From: a virus
IMG/VR virus record: IMGVR_UViG_3300034630_000005
Span: 1 to 35,619 of that record
Reading direction: 5' to 3' (one strand)
Length of the DNA stretch: 35,619 bases
Position numbers and translations under genes: made by a program. The notes beneath the pieces were generated by a model. That model was not told the origin of the DNA, did not search any database, and saw nothing but the letters and a program-made list of their open reading frames with translations. How positions within the stretch are numbered: position 1 is the first letter of the stretch; the number at the start of each line of letters is the position of its first letter. Positions 14,542 to 22,440 of this stretch are shown piece after piece.

Positions 14542-15284
14542 CAGAACGCCTCAACAAACTGAATGGCCTGCTGCGTCACGAAGAACGCCTCGACCACGGA
14601 CGGCAACGTGAAATCCGATTTGAACTTCGCGACGAACATCGGCCGAGCGAATTCGACACGCGTTCCGACCGTCACGGCTTCCCGCAGCGGGGGTGCTATG
14701 GCCAATTGATAGTCGGTGAATGCGCCCGAGCCGTCTGAACCTTCGGTCGAGTCCAAGACTTCCCAATATCGATACGCTCGCCAGCCCTTTGTCGGGTGGT
14801 AGATCGAAAACCAATCCGACCACCGCAGCGGTCTAGACAACCCGTAGACCTTCAATCGAATTACACCAGCATTCAGGGCCGCTGCTTCGGTGATCTCGCC
14901 CCAGGCGGTCGCCTGGCTGTAGCCGGAGCCATCATCGAAATAGGACCCATCAGAATGCGGAATGCCGCTGACGATCGGCGTCGGCAACCGCCCAATTTTA
15001 GGGAACGGCCCGAACCAGTCGGTGATGATCGGAACGTTGATGAATCGGTACCCACCATTCAGGCGGGCGCCGAGCCAATTCACATATTCGTAGTGCTCCG
15101 GATCCTTGATTTTGCAGTCTTCATAGATGGCGGTGACGATACCGCCACCGCTCATCTCGATTGACTGCCCCTCACCCACGCCATTGCGGCCGCCGTCGAT
15201 CGACGAGCCGGTGACGTCATAGGTGGTTCGCAACGGGGCCAGAAAGTTGGCCGCCAGCGTCGGCTGATTGATGTAAACAGCCAT
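14541..15284 (-). CDS. Tail protein downstream of tape measure
   Basis: A 247-residue protein, Gly/Tyr/Trp-rich with alternating strands (IEMSGGGIVTAIYED, GGYRFINVPIITDWFGPFP), ending in PSVVEAFFVTQQAIQFVEAF. It lies directly downstream of the tape measure gene, the slot occupied by distal tail or tip proteins (lambda gpM or gene-transfer-agent gp12). I do not recognise the family; the function is assigned by position only. Confidence 0.6.
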   Translation of the reverse strand: MAVYINQPTLAANFLAPLRTTYDVTGSSIDGGRNGVGEGQSIEMSGGGIVTAIYEDCKIKDPEHYEYVNWLGARLNGGYRFINVPIITDWFGPFPKIGRLPTPIVSGIPHSDGSYFDDGSGYSQATAWGEITEAAALNAGVIRLKVYGLSRPLRWSDWFSIYHPTKGWRAYRYWEVLDSTEGSDGSGAFTDYQLAIAPPLREAVTVGTRVEFARPMFVAKFKSDFTLPSVVEAFFVTQQAIQFVEAF

Positions 15285-15286
15285 TG

Positions 15287-18200
15287 TCAGCCCTTCTGGT
15301 TTGTATAGCGGACCTGCATGGTCCCGAAGCCGCCGCGGCGCTCATTGTCGTTCTGCGCGGCCAAAGCCTCGCCCACACCCTGCTTCACCAGCGTGCGCAC
15401 GTGATCGTCACCGCTGGCGCCGCTGATGTGCACCTGCAGAACACCCGGCTGTGAGTTGCTGTTCGTCGCCGATGCGCGACCGTTTAGCCGCGGAGCACGC
15501 GGCGCGCCGACGAGGCCGCCGTTGGCGTAGCCGCGAAGACGCTCAAGCGTTGGAACGCCGATGCGGCTGGTCGCTGCTGCGTCGAAGACGTACTCGCCTT
15601 TGTGGACGATGCCGGCAGGCGTGTACTTGCCGCCTGAGCCGGTATACCCGCCCTTATCGAACAGGCCGATGCCGCCGCTCGCCGCGAGTTGCTTGGATCC
15701 GGAGAAAGCTGTGCCGGACAGGAATGACAGCCAGGATGATCCGCCACCACCTGCCGAGGTGAGGTTGGTTGCGAGGCTGCTAAGGCCCTTGGTCGTTTCC
15801 GTGGAAGCGCCTGCCAACTTCTCGAGCGCCTCGCCGGCCGATTTGGCCTGCGAGATTTCGAAATGCATGGCGTCCTTCTTGGACTTCCAGTCGCCGCCCC
15901 AGTTGAAGCCATTTCGAGCCGCTATGGCGCTGACGCCAGTCGGCATGTCGGTGACAAGATTTCGCCCCATCGGATTGGCCTGCGGATTGATGTCAATCGC
16001 ATTGCCATAGGCATGGTTCGACAGCTTGTTTGTCCCGGCGATGTTGCGGTGGTTGTAGCCGCCAATCGACTTGATCTGGTAGCCAGTGGCCTCAAGGTCG
16101 TTGACGAGCGACTGAAACTGCGAAGCGAACTTGGAATTCACATCTGCGGTCAGACCGCTTGCCGTGCTGATCGTGGACAGGCCAATGCCCGTCTTAGACG
16201 TTCCTGCTGCTGGCAGTGCTCCGCGCGTTACCGCACCCACTGGCGCGGCAAAGGCAGATGCGAGCGAAGAAGGTGCAGCCGGGAAGGCCGATAACGTCGA
16301 GCTCGCCGCGCCACCCTTTGCCCCAAACACAGCCGATGCCAGCGCGTTGCCGATCTGCGTGAAGAGGCTATCCAGCGACTTCTGCATGGCATTCGCGGCG
16401 GCGTTCTTGATGGCATCCGCGAAGGACTCGCCGATGCTCTTGCCGCCCGATACGACGCCAGTTGTAAACTCCGACAGGAACGACTGCGTCAGGTCCGACA
16501 ACTCTTCACGCTGGAACTGATCGCGGATCATTGCCGCGTTCGTTCCGCCCATGTCTTCAGATAGGCCGTAAGACCGCAGCCGTTGCTTTACGGCCTGCTC
16601 TTGCTTCGACATGCCGGCGAAGACGCCGTCGTCGAGCAGATCCTGCTTTAGCTTGGCTTCAGACAGCGCCTGCGAGTATTTCTCGTAGGCGGCTACCTTC
16701 TCCTCGATCTTAATGCGCTGCTTTTCAGACAGCGATCGGCCCTTGTCTTCGGCCTGCTGCAGCAATTCCAACCGGAACCGTGCGGCATCTGTGGCGACGC
16801 CGTATTGGCCGGAAAGTTCCGTTTCCAACCGGAGTTGCGCAATTCTGTCGTCCGCGCTCTTGATAAGGTCGCGATACGCGTTCGCTGCGCGCTCCGCAGA
16901 GGTCTCAGCTTTCTTGTTGGGCTCGTCGCCCAACTGGATCGGTTTGGCGCCAGGTGTCGGAACGGAGACAGTGCGGCCGTCGCCATTGACGATGGTCGGA
17001 TTTTCGTTCTGCGCCTGCCGAAAGCGATAGTCCTGGATATCGTTCTGGTTGACGAGGAACCTGCCGTCGCCGCTCAGTATTGGCGAAAGCTGGCCGAGAG
17101 GGCCAAGTTGCTTGATCAGGTCGGCGAGAACCGCCGCCTCGGTCTTGAACTTCGATGCGCTGGTCGCGGCTTTATCGATCGACGGCGCGAGCTTCTCGAA
17201 TATTTCGAGGTACTTTTGCAGTTCCGGAGTAGCGTTGTCTTTGATGACCGCCGCCAGTTCCGACTGCACCTTCTTGGCAAGGTCCGAGCTAGCCGTGCCG
17301 TCTTCGATGCCGGCGACAAGTTCACTAAACGCCCGCTGAAGACTGGTGACCTTGTCTGTATCTTGGCCCATCTGCGACAAGCGCGACACGATGTCGGCAA
17401 TCTCGGTGTTTACGTCACCGAGCGCTTTACGAAGCTCCGTCCACTGCTCATCGGCGGCGATGCTTGCCGCCTCTTTCAAATCCTTGTTGTCGGCTGCCTT
17501 CTGCCGTTCGTCGTAGTAAGCTTTCAATGCCGGTACGGCTTCAGCCCACTTATTGACGACAGCCTGAACGAGCTCGGCTTCCTTTTTCAGAGTTTCCTCT
17601 GACTTGCCGCCGCCCCATTCGATGGTGGAGAAGTATTGGACTGCCGCTGCCGTCGCGCCGATAGCTGCGATCGTTGCCAGGGAGATCGGATTGAGAAGCT
17701 GCGTGAATGCGCCAGCGACCGCAGGTCCAATTGCTTGGCCCTTGGCGCGAATGTCGTTAAAGACCTGCGCAACTTGCGGCCCCTGCTGAAGCGCAACAGT
17801 GTACCATGGCATGAATGGTGCCGTGGTGAGCGTGTCAAATCCCTGCGCGGCTAGGTTGGACGTATTGAACGCCCCGGCTCCCATGCTGCCGCGACCGCTT
17901 GTCTTGTTTATTTCTGCGTTCTTGCCGCGAATCGCGGCGGTTGCTTGGAGCGCCGCCTGCCGCTCGCGCTGGATGGCTGCTGTCATCTCGTTCGCAGAGA
18001 TGGCGCCTACCGCATGCGCGCGGCGAATATCAGAAACAGCCGATTTGTAGTTGTTGATGGTCGCGAAGAGCGGGCTGTACTTTGAGCGCAGCCGCTCAAG
18101 TTCCTTGCCCTGATCCGCGAGCGCGCCGCTCCACTCCTTGGCGCCCTTGGTTCCGATTCCGACCATCTTGTCGATGCGGGCCTGCAGCGAAGAGGTCATC

Positions 18201-18352
18201 GAGTTGTCGATGCCCTTGCCCAGGTCGTTGAATTGCTTCTGGACCTTGCCAGTGGTCGACGAAATGTCCTGCTCGAGCCGCTTGAGGCTGCGCTTGACGG
18301 TCGCAAGGTCGGCGCTGATGGAAATTACAAGATCGTCGGTCTTTTCAACCAT
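15287..18352 (-). CDS. Tape measure protein with embedded M15 peptidase domain
   Basis: A 1021-residue protein, the longest in the window. The N-terminal third is coiled coil (VKRSLKRLEQDISS), followed by hydrophobic segments (about 180-240), long helical repeats, and around residues 755-840 a metallopeptidase M15/VanY-like domain: SNHAYGNAIDINPQ with His and Asp ligands and DAMHFE with the third His. The C-terminus ends in a Gly-rich segment and AAQNDNERRGG. Role: sets tail length and enters the cell with DNA; the peptidase would trim peptidoglycan. The stop lies 2 bases from the start of the next tail gene. Confidence 0.9.
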   Translation of the reverse strand: MVEKTDDLVISISADLATVKRSLKRLEQDISSTTGKVQKQFNDLGKGIDNSMTSSLQARIDKMVGIGTKGAKEWSGALADQGKELERLRSKYSPLFATINNYKSAVSDIRRAHAVGAISANEMTAAIQRERQAALQATAAIRGKNAEINKTSGRGSMGAGAFNTSNLAAQGFDTLTTAPFMPWYTVALQQGPQVAQVFNDIRAKGQAIGPAVAGAFTQLLNPISLATIAAIGATAAAVQYFSTIEWGGGKSEETLKKEAELVQAVVNKWAEAVPALKAYYDERQKAADNKDLKEAASIAADEQWTELRKALGDVNTEIADIVSRLSQMGQDTDKVTSLQRAFSELVAGIEDGTASSDLAKKVQSELAAVIKDNATPELQKYLEIFEKLAPSIDKAATSASKFKTEAAVLADLIKQLGPLGQLSPILSGDGRFLVNQNDIQDYRFRQAQNENPTIVNGDGRTVSVPTPGAKPIQLGDEPNKKAETSAERAANAYRDLIKSADDRIAQLRLETELSGQYGVATDAARFRLELLQQAEDKGRSLSEKQRIKIEEKVAAYEKYSQALSEAKLKQDLLDDGVFAGMSKQEQAVKQRLRSYGLSEDMGGTNAAMIRDQFQREELSDLTQSFLSEFTTGVVSGGKSIGESFADAIKNAAANAMQKSLDSLFTQIGNALASAVFGAKGGAASSTLSAFPAAPSSLASAFAAPVGAVTRGALPAAGTSKTGIGLSTISTASGLTADVNSKFASQFQSLVNDLEATGYQIKSIGGYNHRNIAGTNKLSNHAYGNAIDINPQANPMGRNLVTDMPTGVSAIAARNGFNWGGDWKSKKDAMHFEISQAKSAGEALEKLAGASTETTKGLSSLATNLTSAGGGGSSWLSFLSGTAFSGSKQLAASGGIGLFDKGGYTGSGGKYTPAGIVHKGEYVFDAAATSRIGVPTLERLRGYANGGLVGAPRAPRLNGRASATNSNSQPGVLQVHISGASGDDHVRTLVKQGVGEALAAQNDNERRGGFGTMQVRYTNQKG

Positions 18353-18373
18353 CAGGCGTATATCCTAGAATAG

Positions 18374-18401
18374 CAGAAGCCCGCGTGGTGGCGGGCTTCT
18401 G
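18374..18401. other. Perfect hairpin between divergent genes
   Basis: An 11-base-pair perfect stem (CAGAAGCCCGC with its complement) around a six-base loop, between the tape measure start and the start of the rightward small gene. It lacks a T-run on either side. It could shape the 5' leader of the tape measure transcript or act as a weak terminator; the rightward gene's GAGGTGG site begins exactly at its edge. Confidence 0.5.
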
Positions 18402-18412
18402 AGGTGGTGAAG

Positions 18413-18658
18413 ATGGATGGATGGCTGAAGGCGCTTGTCGCAGCCGCCTGCGTTGTGGTGATCGCGGGTGGTGGCTGGTTCGCAATAGGAGAGTATCGAA
18501 AATCAGGCGAGGCAGAAGCTGCGCAGAAGGAATCGACAATGCGCTCCGGCTGCCGGCAGTCATTGTCGCCAGAAAACAAGGACTATTCTCTACTGCGCGA
18601 GACGTGCTTGAATCGCGGCTACATCACTCAAAGTGAATTCAACGCAGCTTCCAACTAA
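18413..18658 (+). CDS. Small membrane-anchored protein on the opposite strand in the tail operon
   Basis: An 81-residue protein. ATG at 18413 follows a GAGGTGG element. One transmembrane helix (LVAAACVVVIAGGGWFAIG), then a charged exposed part with two cysteines (GCRQSL, ETCLNRGYIT) that could form a disulfide outside. It runs against the surrounding leftward tail genes and its stop overlaps the stop of the frameshifted tail chaperone (18655-18657). Inference: an inserted moron, perhaps exclusion-type. No family recognised. Confidence 0.55.
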   Translation: MDGWLKALVAAACVVVIAGGGWFAIGEYRKSGEAEAAQKESTMRSGCRQSLSPENKDYSLLRETCLNRGYITQSEFNAASN

Positions 18659-19256
18659 CCGTACTTCTCCAACAGCGCGTCCATCTCACTCTTAGAAGGC
18701 GCCTTCGGAGCGTCGTCGACGCCATTGGCCTCGTTTCGACCGTGGATGGCTTCGAAAAACTCAGTCATGGTGGCGGCCCAGAAATCAGTGGGACGCCAAC
18801 CAAGCCCGCCAAGGGCAATCCGTATCCAGTCGCGCCACGGAAACGGCTCTTCCCGCTCTACTTGGCCGCCTAGCCGGCGGCTTCCGCGTTTCCCTCGTCA
18901 CCGTCGAAATGATGGCCGAGCACGGTGAGGAAGGCAGCCTTGCATGCCGCCAGGTCCTTTAGCTTGAGCGCCTGGATAGCGGCGAGTTTGTCGCCTCGCA
19001 CCGTCAGCAGCTCGATCGCGGCAAAGGTGGCTGCGACCTCAACGTCGGATAGGCGCACGAAAAGCTCCTGAAACGACTTGCACTCCAGACGGGTTGAAAC
19101 AGCGGCCAAGCCGGCCATGCTTGCCGCCACGACGACAGGCACGTCGCCAACCCAGAGCTCGGCTTCGCCGCGGGCGCCGTTCACCTCAAGCGGGAAAGGC
19201 TTCTTTTCCGCCAGCTTCGCCTTGGCAGTTGCCATAGTCTTCTCCTCTTTTGCCAT
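18655..19256 (-). CDS. Tail assembly chaperone G-T fusion made by -1 frameshift
   Basis: Reading the upstream chaperone frame to codon 123, then slipping back one base at GGGAAAC, gives a 200-residue product. The second part has no start codon of its own before its conserved core. It contains PFPWRDWIRIALGGLGWRP followed by TDFWAATMTEFFEAI, the signature of the alphaproteobacterial tail assembly chaperone family (TAC_6-like; gene-transfer-agent type W-----G-LGL-P--FW-LT--E). As in lambda gpG-T, the fusion would bridge the tape measure and the tail tube protein during tail assembly. Confidence 0.82.
18865..18894 (-). promoter_or_regulatory. Programmed -1 ribosomal frameshift signal
   Basis: In the upstream reading frame the bases read G-GGA-AAC, a canonical X-XXY-YYZ slippery heptamer at 18894-18888. 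Six bases further comes a GC-only hairpin, GCCGCC/GGCGGC with a five-base loop (18881-18865), whose loop contains the zero-frame TAG stop. Heptamer, six-base spacer and stem together match the known layout of -1 stimulators. Confidence 0.82.
18870..19256 (-). CDS. Tail assembly chaperone, short (G-like) form
   Basis: A 128-residue protein ending at the TAG in the frameshift hairpin. ATG 19256 has GAGGTG six bases upstream; ATG 19235 with GAGGAG is an alternative. Mixed alpha/beta with a Leu/Val-rich core (LSDVEVAATFAAIELLTV), then a charged stretch (HHFDGDEGNAEAAG). It lies between the tail tube and tape measure genes, the standard place for the G-type chaperone. It would be made in excess over the fused form. 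Confidence 0.78.
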   Translation of the reverse strand: MAKEEKTMATAKAKLAEKKPFPLEVNGARGEAELWVGDVPVVVAASMAGLAAVSTRLECKSFQELFVRLSDVEVAATFAAIELLTVRGDKLAAIQALKLKDLAACKAAFLTVLGHHFDGDEGNAEAAG

Positions 19257-19259
19257 CGA

Positions 19260-19691
19260 TTACACCTCGGCAGTGAACGTCAGTACGTCGGCGGCAACGA
19301 AGGTTGCGCTGAATTCCAAGTTCGGCTCGACGTCGCCGTCGAATGAGAAGTCGGTCACCATCCACGAGCCCTCATACGTGCCGTCGCCGGGGACAACGAC
19401 CTGCGCATTGAACGCTTCGCTGTTGCGCACGTGCGTCAGGAATGCAGTCGATACGGCGCTCTTCACGAAATTGCCGGAGCCGGTGAAAGTGCGGTTCGAG
19501 ATGCCGGGACGGCTGGTCTTCTGAACCGGGCCGCCTGGATTGGTGCACGACGGGATGGTCGTGTCGATTTCGTTGGCGGAAAGATTGAAGCTGCGGGTTT
19601 TGATGCCGCAGAGATTGCTGAACACTTCCGGCGAACCGCCGTCGCCTACCTTGATAAGCAAGAGGCGGCCAAGCTGCTGTCCATCTGCCAT
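19260..19691 (-). CDS. Major tail tube protein
   Basis: A 143-residue protein starting at ATG 19691 after GGAGA. The pattern MADGQQLGRLLLIKVGD, then a hydrophilic N-terminal loop, ISNRTFTGSG and a C-terminal FSFDGDVEPNLEFSATFVAA fits phage major tail tube proteins (two-sheet beta sandwich with a long loop). Directly upstream of the tail chaperone and downstream of the tail terminator gene, as in other HK97-like tails. The upstream start at 19724 lacks a site. Confidence 0.85.
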   Translation of the reverse strand: MADGQQLGRLLLIKVGDGGSPEVFSNLCGIKTRSFNLSANEIDTTIPSCTNPGGPVQKTSRPGISNRTFTGSGNFVKSAVSTAFLTHVRNSEAFNAQVVVPGDGTYEGSWMVTDFSFDGDVEPNLEFSATFVAADVLTFTAEV

Positions 19692-19756
19692 GTGGTCTCC
19701 TTCGCCGGCAGCGCCGGACGTCAATTGTGGTGGTTCTTTGTGGTGGTGGCCCGCCG

Positions 19757-20173
19757 CTAAGCGATGCGCTCGACGTTCGCCACGAAGTCAATGACCGCAT
19801 GGCTCGTCAGCCCGTCCGCGTCACGAAAGACGCGAGTCTGGCGATGCATGAGTGAAACAAGGCGCCACGTCGTCAGATTGACCGGCGCGAGATGGAGCGA
19901 TTCAACGACCGCGTCTGCTATTTTCTTGCATTCCGGAAAGCCGACCCTGCGCGACCATGCGTGGAGGGTCAGGAACACGTCGCCTCCACTAATGCACGTC
20001 GCATCATCGCGGATGAACTGCGCCTCGCCGATCGTGACGTAGCCCTCTTTGGGCATTGCCCAACGATTGTCAGGAGGCTGGTCATAAACCCCGTTCACAA
20101 GGCTCATGAGGCCAGCGTCAGCCTTCAGGCGCGTGACGATCACGCCCTGTAATTCCAGTTCAGCGCTGGCCAT
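19757..20173 (-). CDS. Tail completion/terminator protein (DUF3168-like)
   Basis: A 138-residue protein. The features ELELQGVIVTRLKAD, VYDQPPDN, YVTIGEAQF and LTLHAWSRRVGFPECKKIAD are the standard succession of DUF3168 proteins (lambda gpU-like tail terminators). It sits between the gp10-like head-tail protein and the tail tube protein, matching that role: it caps the tail tube at the head-proximal end. Confidence 0.88.
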   Translation of the reverse strand: MASAELELQGVIVTRLKADAGLMSLVNGVYDQPPDNRWAMPKEGYVTIGEAQFIRDDATCISGGDVFLTLHAWSRRVGFPECKKIADAVVESLHLAPVNLTTWRLVSLMHRQTRVFRDADGLTSHAVIDFVANVERIA

Positions 20174-20191
20174 TCGGAAATCCTTGCCGGG

Positions 20192-20683
20192 TTACTTGCT
20201 CATGGCCTCTTTGACGCCCTTGTTGACGGCGGCCTGAATTTTACGCTTTGCCCTATCCCGCATTTCGCGCCACGTCGGAAAGATGTGAGGCTGCGCGGCA
20301 GTGCCGGGATGCTGCGTACCGCCGCCTTCTGCGTGCGTCACCTGCCCCAGGACAGTACCGCCACCTGGCGCTGTGTTGTGCGGCGCTGTGCCGAACTCCA
20401 AGAACCGCCAGATGAACGGAGCAAAGACTCCAGCCGCCGATGGGTCTTTCGACGCATTGATGCCGACTGGCTTTTTGTCTGGGTGATCAGCGAGCCTGCC
20501 GGCTTCGATGTTGTGCATGTATTCCAGCGTTGCACCCGTAGGCGCGCGGCCAGCAATCTTGTCGGCGGCCTCTTCGGCGATCTCCAGCTTTGCTGGTGCC
20601 GCATACTTCTCGACAGATGGCGCAATCTCGTTCAACTTCTTGGTCAGCGCCTCGCGCCCCAGAATCTTCGTCTTCAGCGCCAT
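20192..20683 (-). CDS. HK97 gp10-like head-tail joining protein
   Basis: A 163-residue basic protein. The N-terminal helix (LTKKLNEIAPSVEKYAAPAK), RAPTGAT, and the central FLEFGTAPHN with HPGTAAQPHIFPTWRE are the hallmarks of HK97 gp10-family proteins. It lies after the head closure protein and before the DUF3168 tail terminator, as in HK97. Role: completes the neck and joins heads to tails. Confidence 0.92.
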   Translation of the reverse strand: MALKTKILGREALTKKLNEIAPSVEKYAAPAKLEIAEEAADKIAGRAPTGATLEYMHNIEAGRLADHPDKKPVGINASKDPSAAGVFAPFIWRFLEFGTAPHNTAPGGGTVLGQVTHAEGGGTQHPGTAAQPHIFPTWREMRDRAKRKIQAAVNKGVKEAMSK

Positions 20684-20710
20684 GCCGTCTCTCCTGCCTT
20701 ACGTCCACCG

Positions 20711-21064
20711 CTACGTGGCAACCCCGTCATCGACCAGCAATTCAAGCCAGCCGTTCTTCTGGTCCGGATTGGTCACGGTGCGGATGTTGAGTACCCGCCT
20801 GTCGTTGCGCGCGTCGACGGCCCGCCAGGATGGCGTGACTTCCCGGCTGGCAACACACGACCGGATCCGAACGATGTAAGGCTGCCTGCCCGTCAGGCGG
20901 GCCGCTTGCACGCCCTCGCCGCCGCGGAGCGGCACGAGCTCGGCAAAGTCGGTGAAGATGGTGGCGAAGTCCGTTTGCGGGTTGCCGTATTCGTCCTCGC
21001 CCTCGCCGCGCTTCTGAAAGTGCATCTTCTCGCGTTGGCGGCCCGCACTAGGCTTTTTTGCCAT
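20711..21064 (-). CDS. Head closure protein (SPP1 gp16-like)
   Basis: A 117-residue protein. The order KMHFQKRGEGEDEYGNPQTD, FTDFAELVPLRGGEG, ARLTGRQPYIVRIRS, DARNDRRVLNIRTVTNPDQK and WLELLVDDG is typical of phage head-tail adaptor proteins. It lies between the capsid-decoration gene group and the gp10-like gene, the usual neck position. It overlaps the preceding small gene by 17 bases. Confidence 0.9.
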   Translation of the reverse strand: MAKKPSAGRQREKMHFQKRGEGEDEYGNPQTDFATIFTDFAELVPLRGGEGVQAARLTGRQPYIVRIRSCVASREVTPSWRAVDARNDRRVLNIRTVTNPDQKNGWLELLVDDGVAT

Positions 21065-21230
21065 TGGCCACCTCCCGCTCTCGCCGTGGCGTCGGAGCCT
21101 TCAAAGCCTTACCCGCCGTAATCGCCTCTTCGGCGCACTCGCGAGTGACGTTCTCGATCATCCCGGCTTTGTAAGCGATGGTGAAGCCCGGCTGCACCCA
21201 GTTGTGGTCGGCGGTAAAGCGAATCCACAT
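21048..21230 (-). CDS. Small conserved phage protein
   Basis: A 60-residue protein: MWIRFTADHNWVQPGFTIAY, KAGMIENVTRECAEEAITAG, then a basic tail. This pattern (short beta hairpin then helix with a conserved Cys) occurs in small proteins of HK97-like phages around the connector genes; function unknown. It overlaps the head closure gene and ends four bases from its neighbour. A second protein with a related layout is encoded at 22162-22392. Confidence 0.7.
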   Translation of the reverse strand: MWIRFTADHNWVQPGFTIAYKAGMIENVTRECAEEAITAGKALKAPTPRREREVANGKKA

Positions 21231-21233
21231 GGC

Positions 21234-21638
21234 TTAAAGTGTCACGCCCGGATCCTGAATCGCGATCGTGAGCACCGTCGCGCTCTTCGCAACGCCGATC
21301 TGAATCGTGTCCATGCCGGTGGCCAGGTCTGCGCGAGGGCAGATGCCGCCTGCAGTCGCCGAAAGCCAGTAGTCAGTGCCGGCCGTAAGAACGGAGCCGA
21401 CGGTGACGTCGCCAGACTTCACGACCGATAGAGGCTGGTTGAGCGATGCGCCGTTCAGCGCCATGCCGTTGACGGTGCGCGTGCCAGTGCCGTTGTTATC
21501 CGACAGCATCCACTTACTGGTGGCTGCGTCGAGAAACACAATCTTGCCAGCGGTGATTGTCTCGCCGGCCGTGCCGATGTCGCGCGTTGCGTTGCTGCCC
21601 GCGATCACATTTGCCGCGGTGATGGTGATGTCTGACAT
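21234..21638 (-). CDS. Probable capsid decoration/cement protein
   Basis: A 134-residue small beta-rich protein full of Thr/Gly turns (ITITAANVIAG, RDIGTAGETITAGKIVFLD, VVKSGDVTVGSVLTAGTDYW) and a TATAGGICPRADL stretch. This composition and the place among the connector genes suggest a capsid cement or DUF2190-like protein. Cement genes usually precede the capsid gene, so the position is a mild departure. The role is inferred. Confidence 0.6.
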   Translation of the reverse strand: MSDITITAANVIAGSNATRDIGTAGETITAGKIVFLDAATSKWMLSDNNGTGTRTVNGMALNGASLNQPLSVVKSGDVTVGSVLTAGTDYWLSATAGGICPRADLATGMDTIQIGVAKSATVLTIAIQDPGVTL

Positions 21639-21656
21639 GGTGGAATCCCCTGCGGC

Positions 21657-22202
21657 TTAAGCGCCGCGTCTGTAGTTGCAAAGAAGTGCGTCAAACGCGG
21701 TCCAATCTTCTAGTTTTGCGTTCTCGCGGTTCTCGTAGGCGTCGACGATGTTCAGAAGAATGGCGTGCTTCACCGCCGCGGGGGCCGCTGTGTAGCCGAC
21801 TACTGCAGTAACAATGATGCGTGACCCGCTTCGGATGGCTGGCCACTGCTGGCCGTATTTCAAGACGATGGAGACCTCGAGATCATCGTTGCGAAGATCA
21901 TAGACCGTGTCAGCGAGCGTCTGAACGGCACCCGCTGTGTCGACGTAAACAATCGACGTCACCTCGGTGACGGGCGCCTCTGTCAGCCTGGCCAGATCGC
22001 AGAAGCCGTCGCATTTCATCTCGACGGTCTGGCTGGCGAAGCGCACATTGCAATACTTTTCAGCATGATCGCGCACGGAGGCAATCATCAAGCTGATGTC
22101 GTCGTCGTCATCGTCAAAAGTGACGTGAAGACGACGCTTGGCGTCTTCTAGGCTTACCGGCTCAGTCGCCGCCGGCGTGGTCACTTTCGTTGGATACCAC
22201 AT
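21657..22202 (-). CDS. Head-tail connector protein (HK97 gp6-like)
   Basis: A 181-residue protein. SLEDAKRRLHVTFDDDDDDI, ISLMIASVRDHAEKYC near the N-terminus, then VTSIVYVDTAG and a C-terminal VKHAILLNIVDAYENRENA helix are the standard layout of the phage gp6-like connector family. It lies one gene after the capsid. Role: ring between portal and tail. Its N-terminal coding region overlaps the preceding small gene by 41 bases. Confidence 0.9.
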   Translation of the reverse strand: MWYPTKVTTPAATEPVSLEDAKRRLHVTFDDDDDDISLMIASVRDHAEKYCNVRFASQTVEMKCDGFCDLARLTEAPVTEVTSIVYVDTAGAVQTLADTVYDLRNDDLEVSIVLKYGQQWPAIRSGSRIIVTAVVGYTAAPAAVKHAILLNIVDAYENRENAKLEDWTAFDALLCNYRRGA

Positions 22203-22392
22203 TCTTGCCTCGCTTGTTGCGGCGCTCAGGAGCTATTTCTGCAACGGCGCGCTCAACATGCTGCGCTACAGCCGGCACTCCGTAGCCAGCCTCAATCAGC
22301 CGAATTGCTTCGGCGTCGCTGAAATCGTGCTCGTCGCCTGGAGCGAGCGAATATTCATTGCCGGACAGGCCGACCAACATTTTGATCTTCAT
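22162..22392 (-). CDS. Small conserved phage protein between capsid and connector
   Basis: A 76-residue protein with MKIKMLVGLSGNEYSLAPGD and a conserved DAEAIRLIEAGYGVPA segment, then a Lys/Arg-rich tail. The core is that of a small family found in HK97-like phages in exactly this place. Function unknown. It begins after a GGAGG-type site (in TACGGAGGCAAAC) and ends inside the connector gene start. Confidence 0.75.
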   Translation of the reverse strand: MKIKMLVGLSGNEYSLAPGDEHDFSDAEAIRLIEAGYGVPAVAQHVERAVAEIAPERRNKRGKNVVSNESDHAGGD

Positions 22393-22413
22393 GTTTGCCT
22401 CCGTAGGGAAGGA

Positions 22414-22431
22414 GGCGGGCCGAAGCCCGCC
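22414..22431 (-). terminator. Hairpin after the major capsid gene
   Basis: A seven-base-pair GGCGGGC/GCCCGCC stem with a CGAA-type tetraloop just past the capsid stop codon, followed on the minus strand by TCCTTCCC rather than a pure T-run. Likely a partial terminator or 3' mRNA stabiliser that lets capsid be made in excess over the genes downstream. Confidence 0.55.
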
Positions 22432-22440
22432 GTCCGACTA

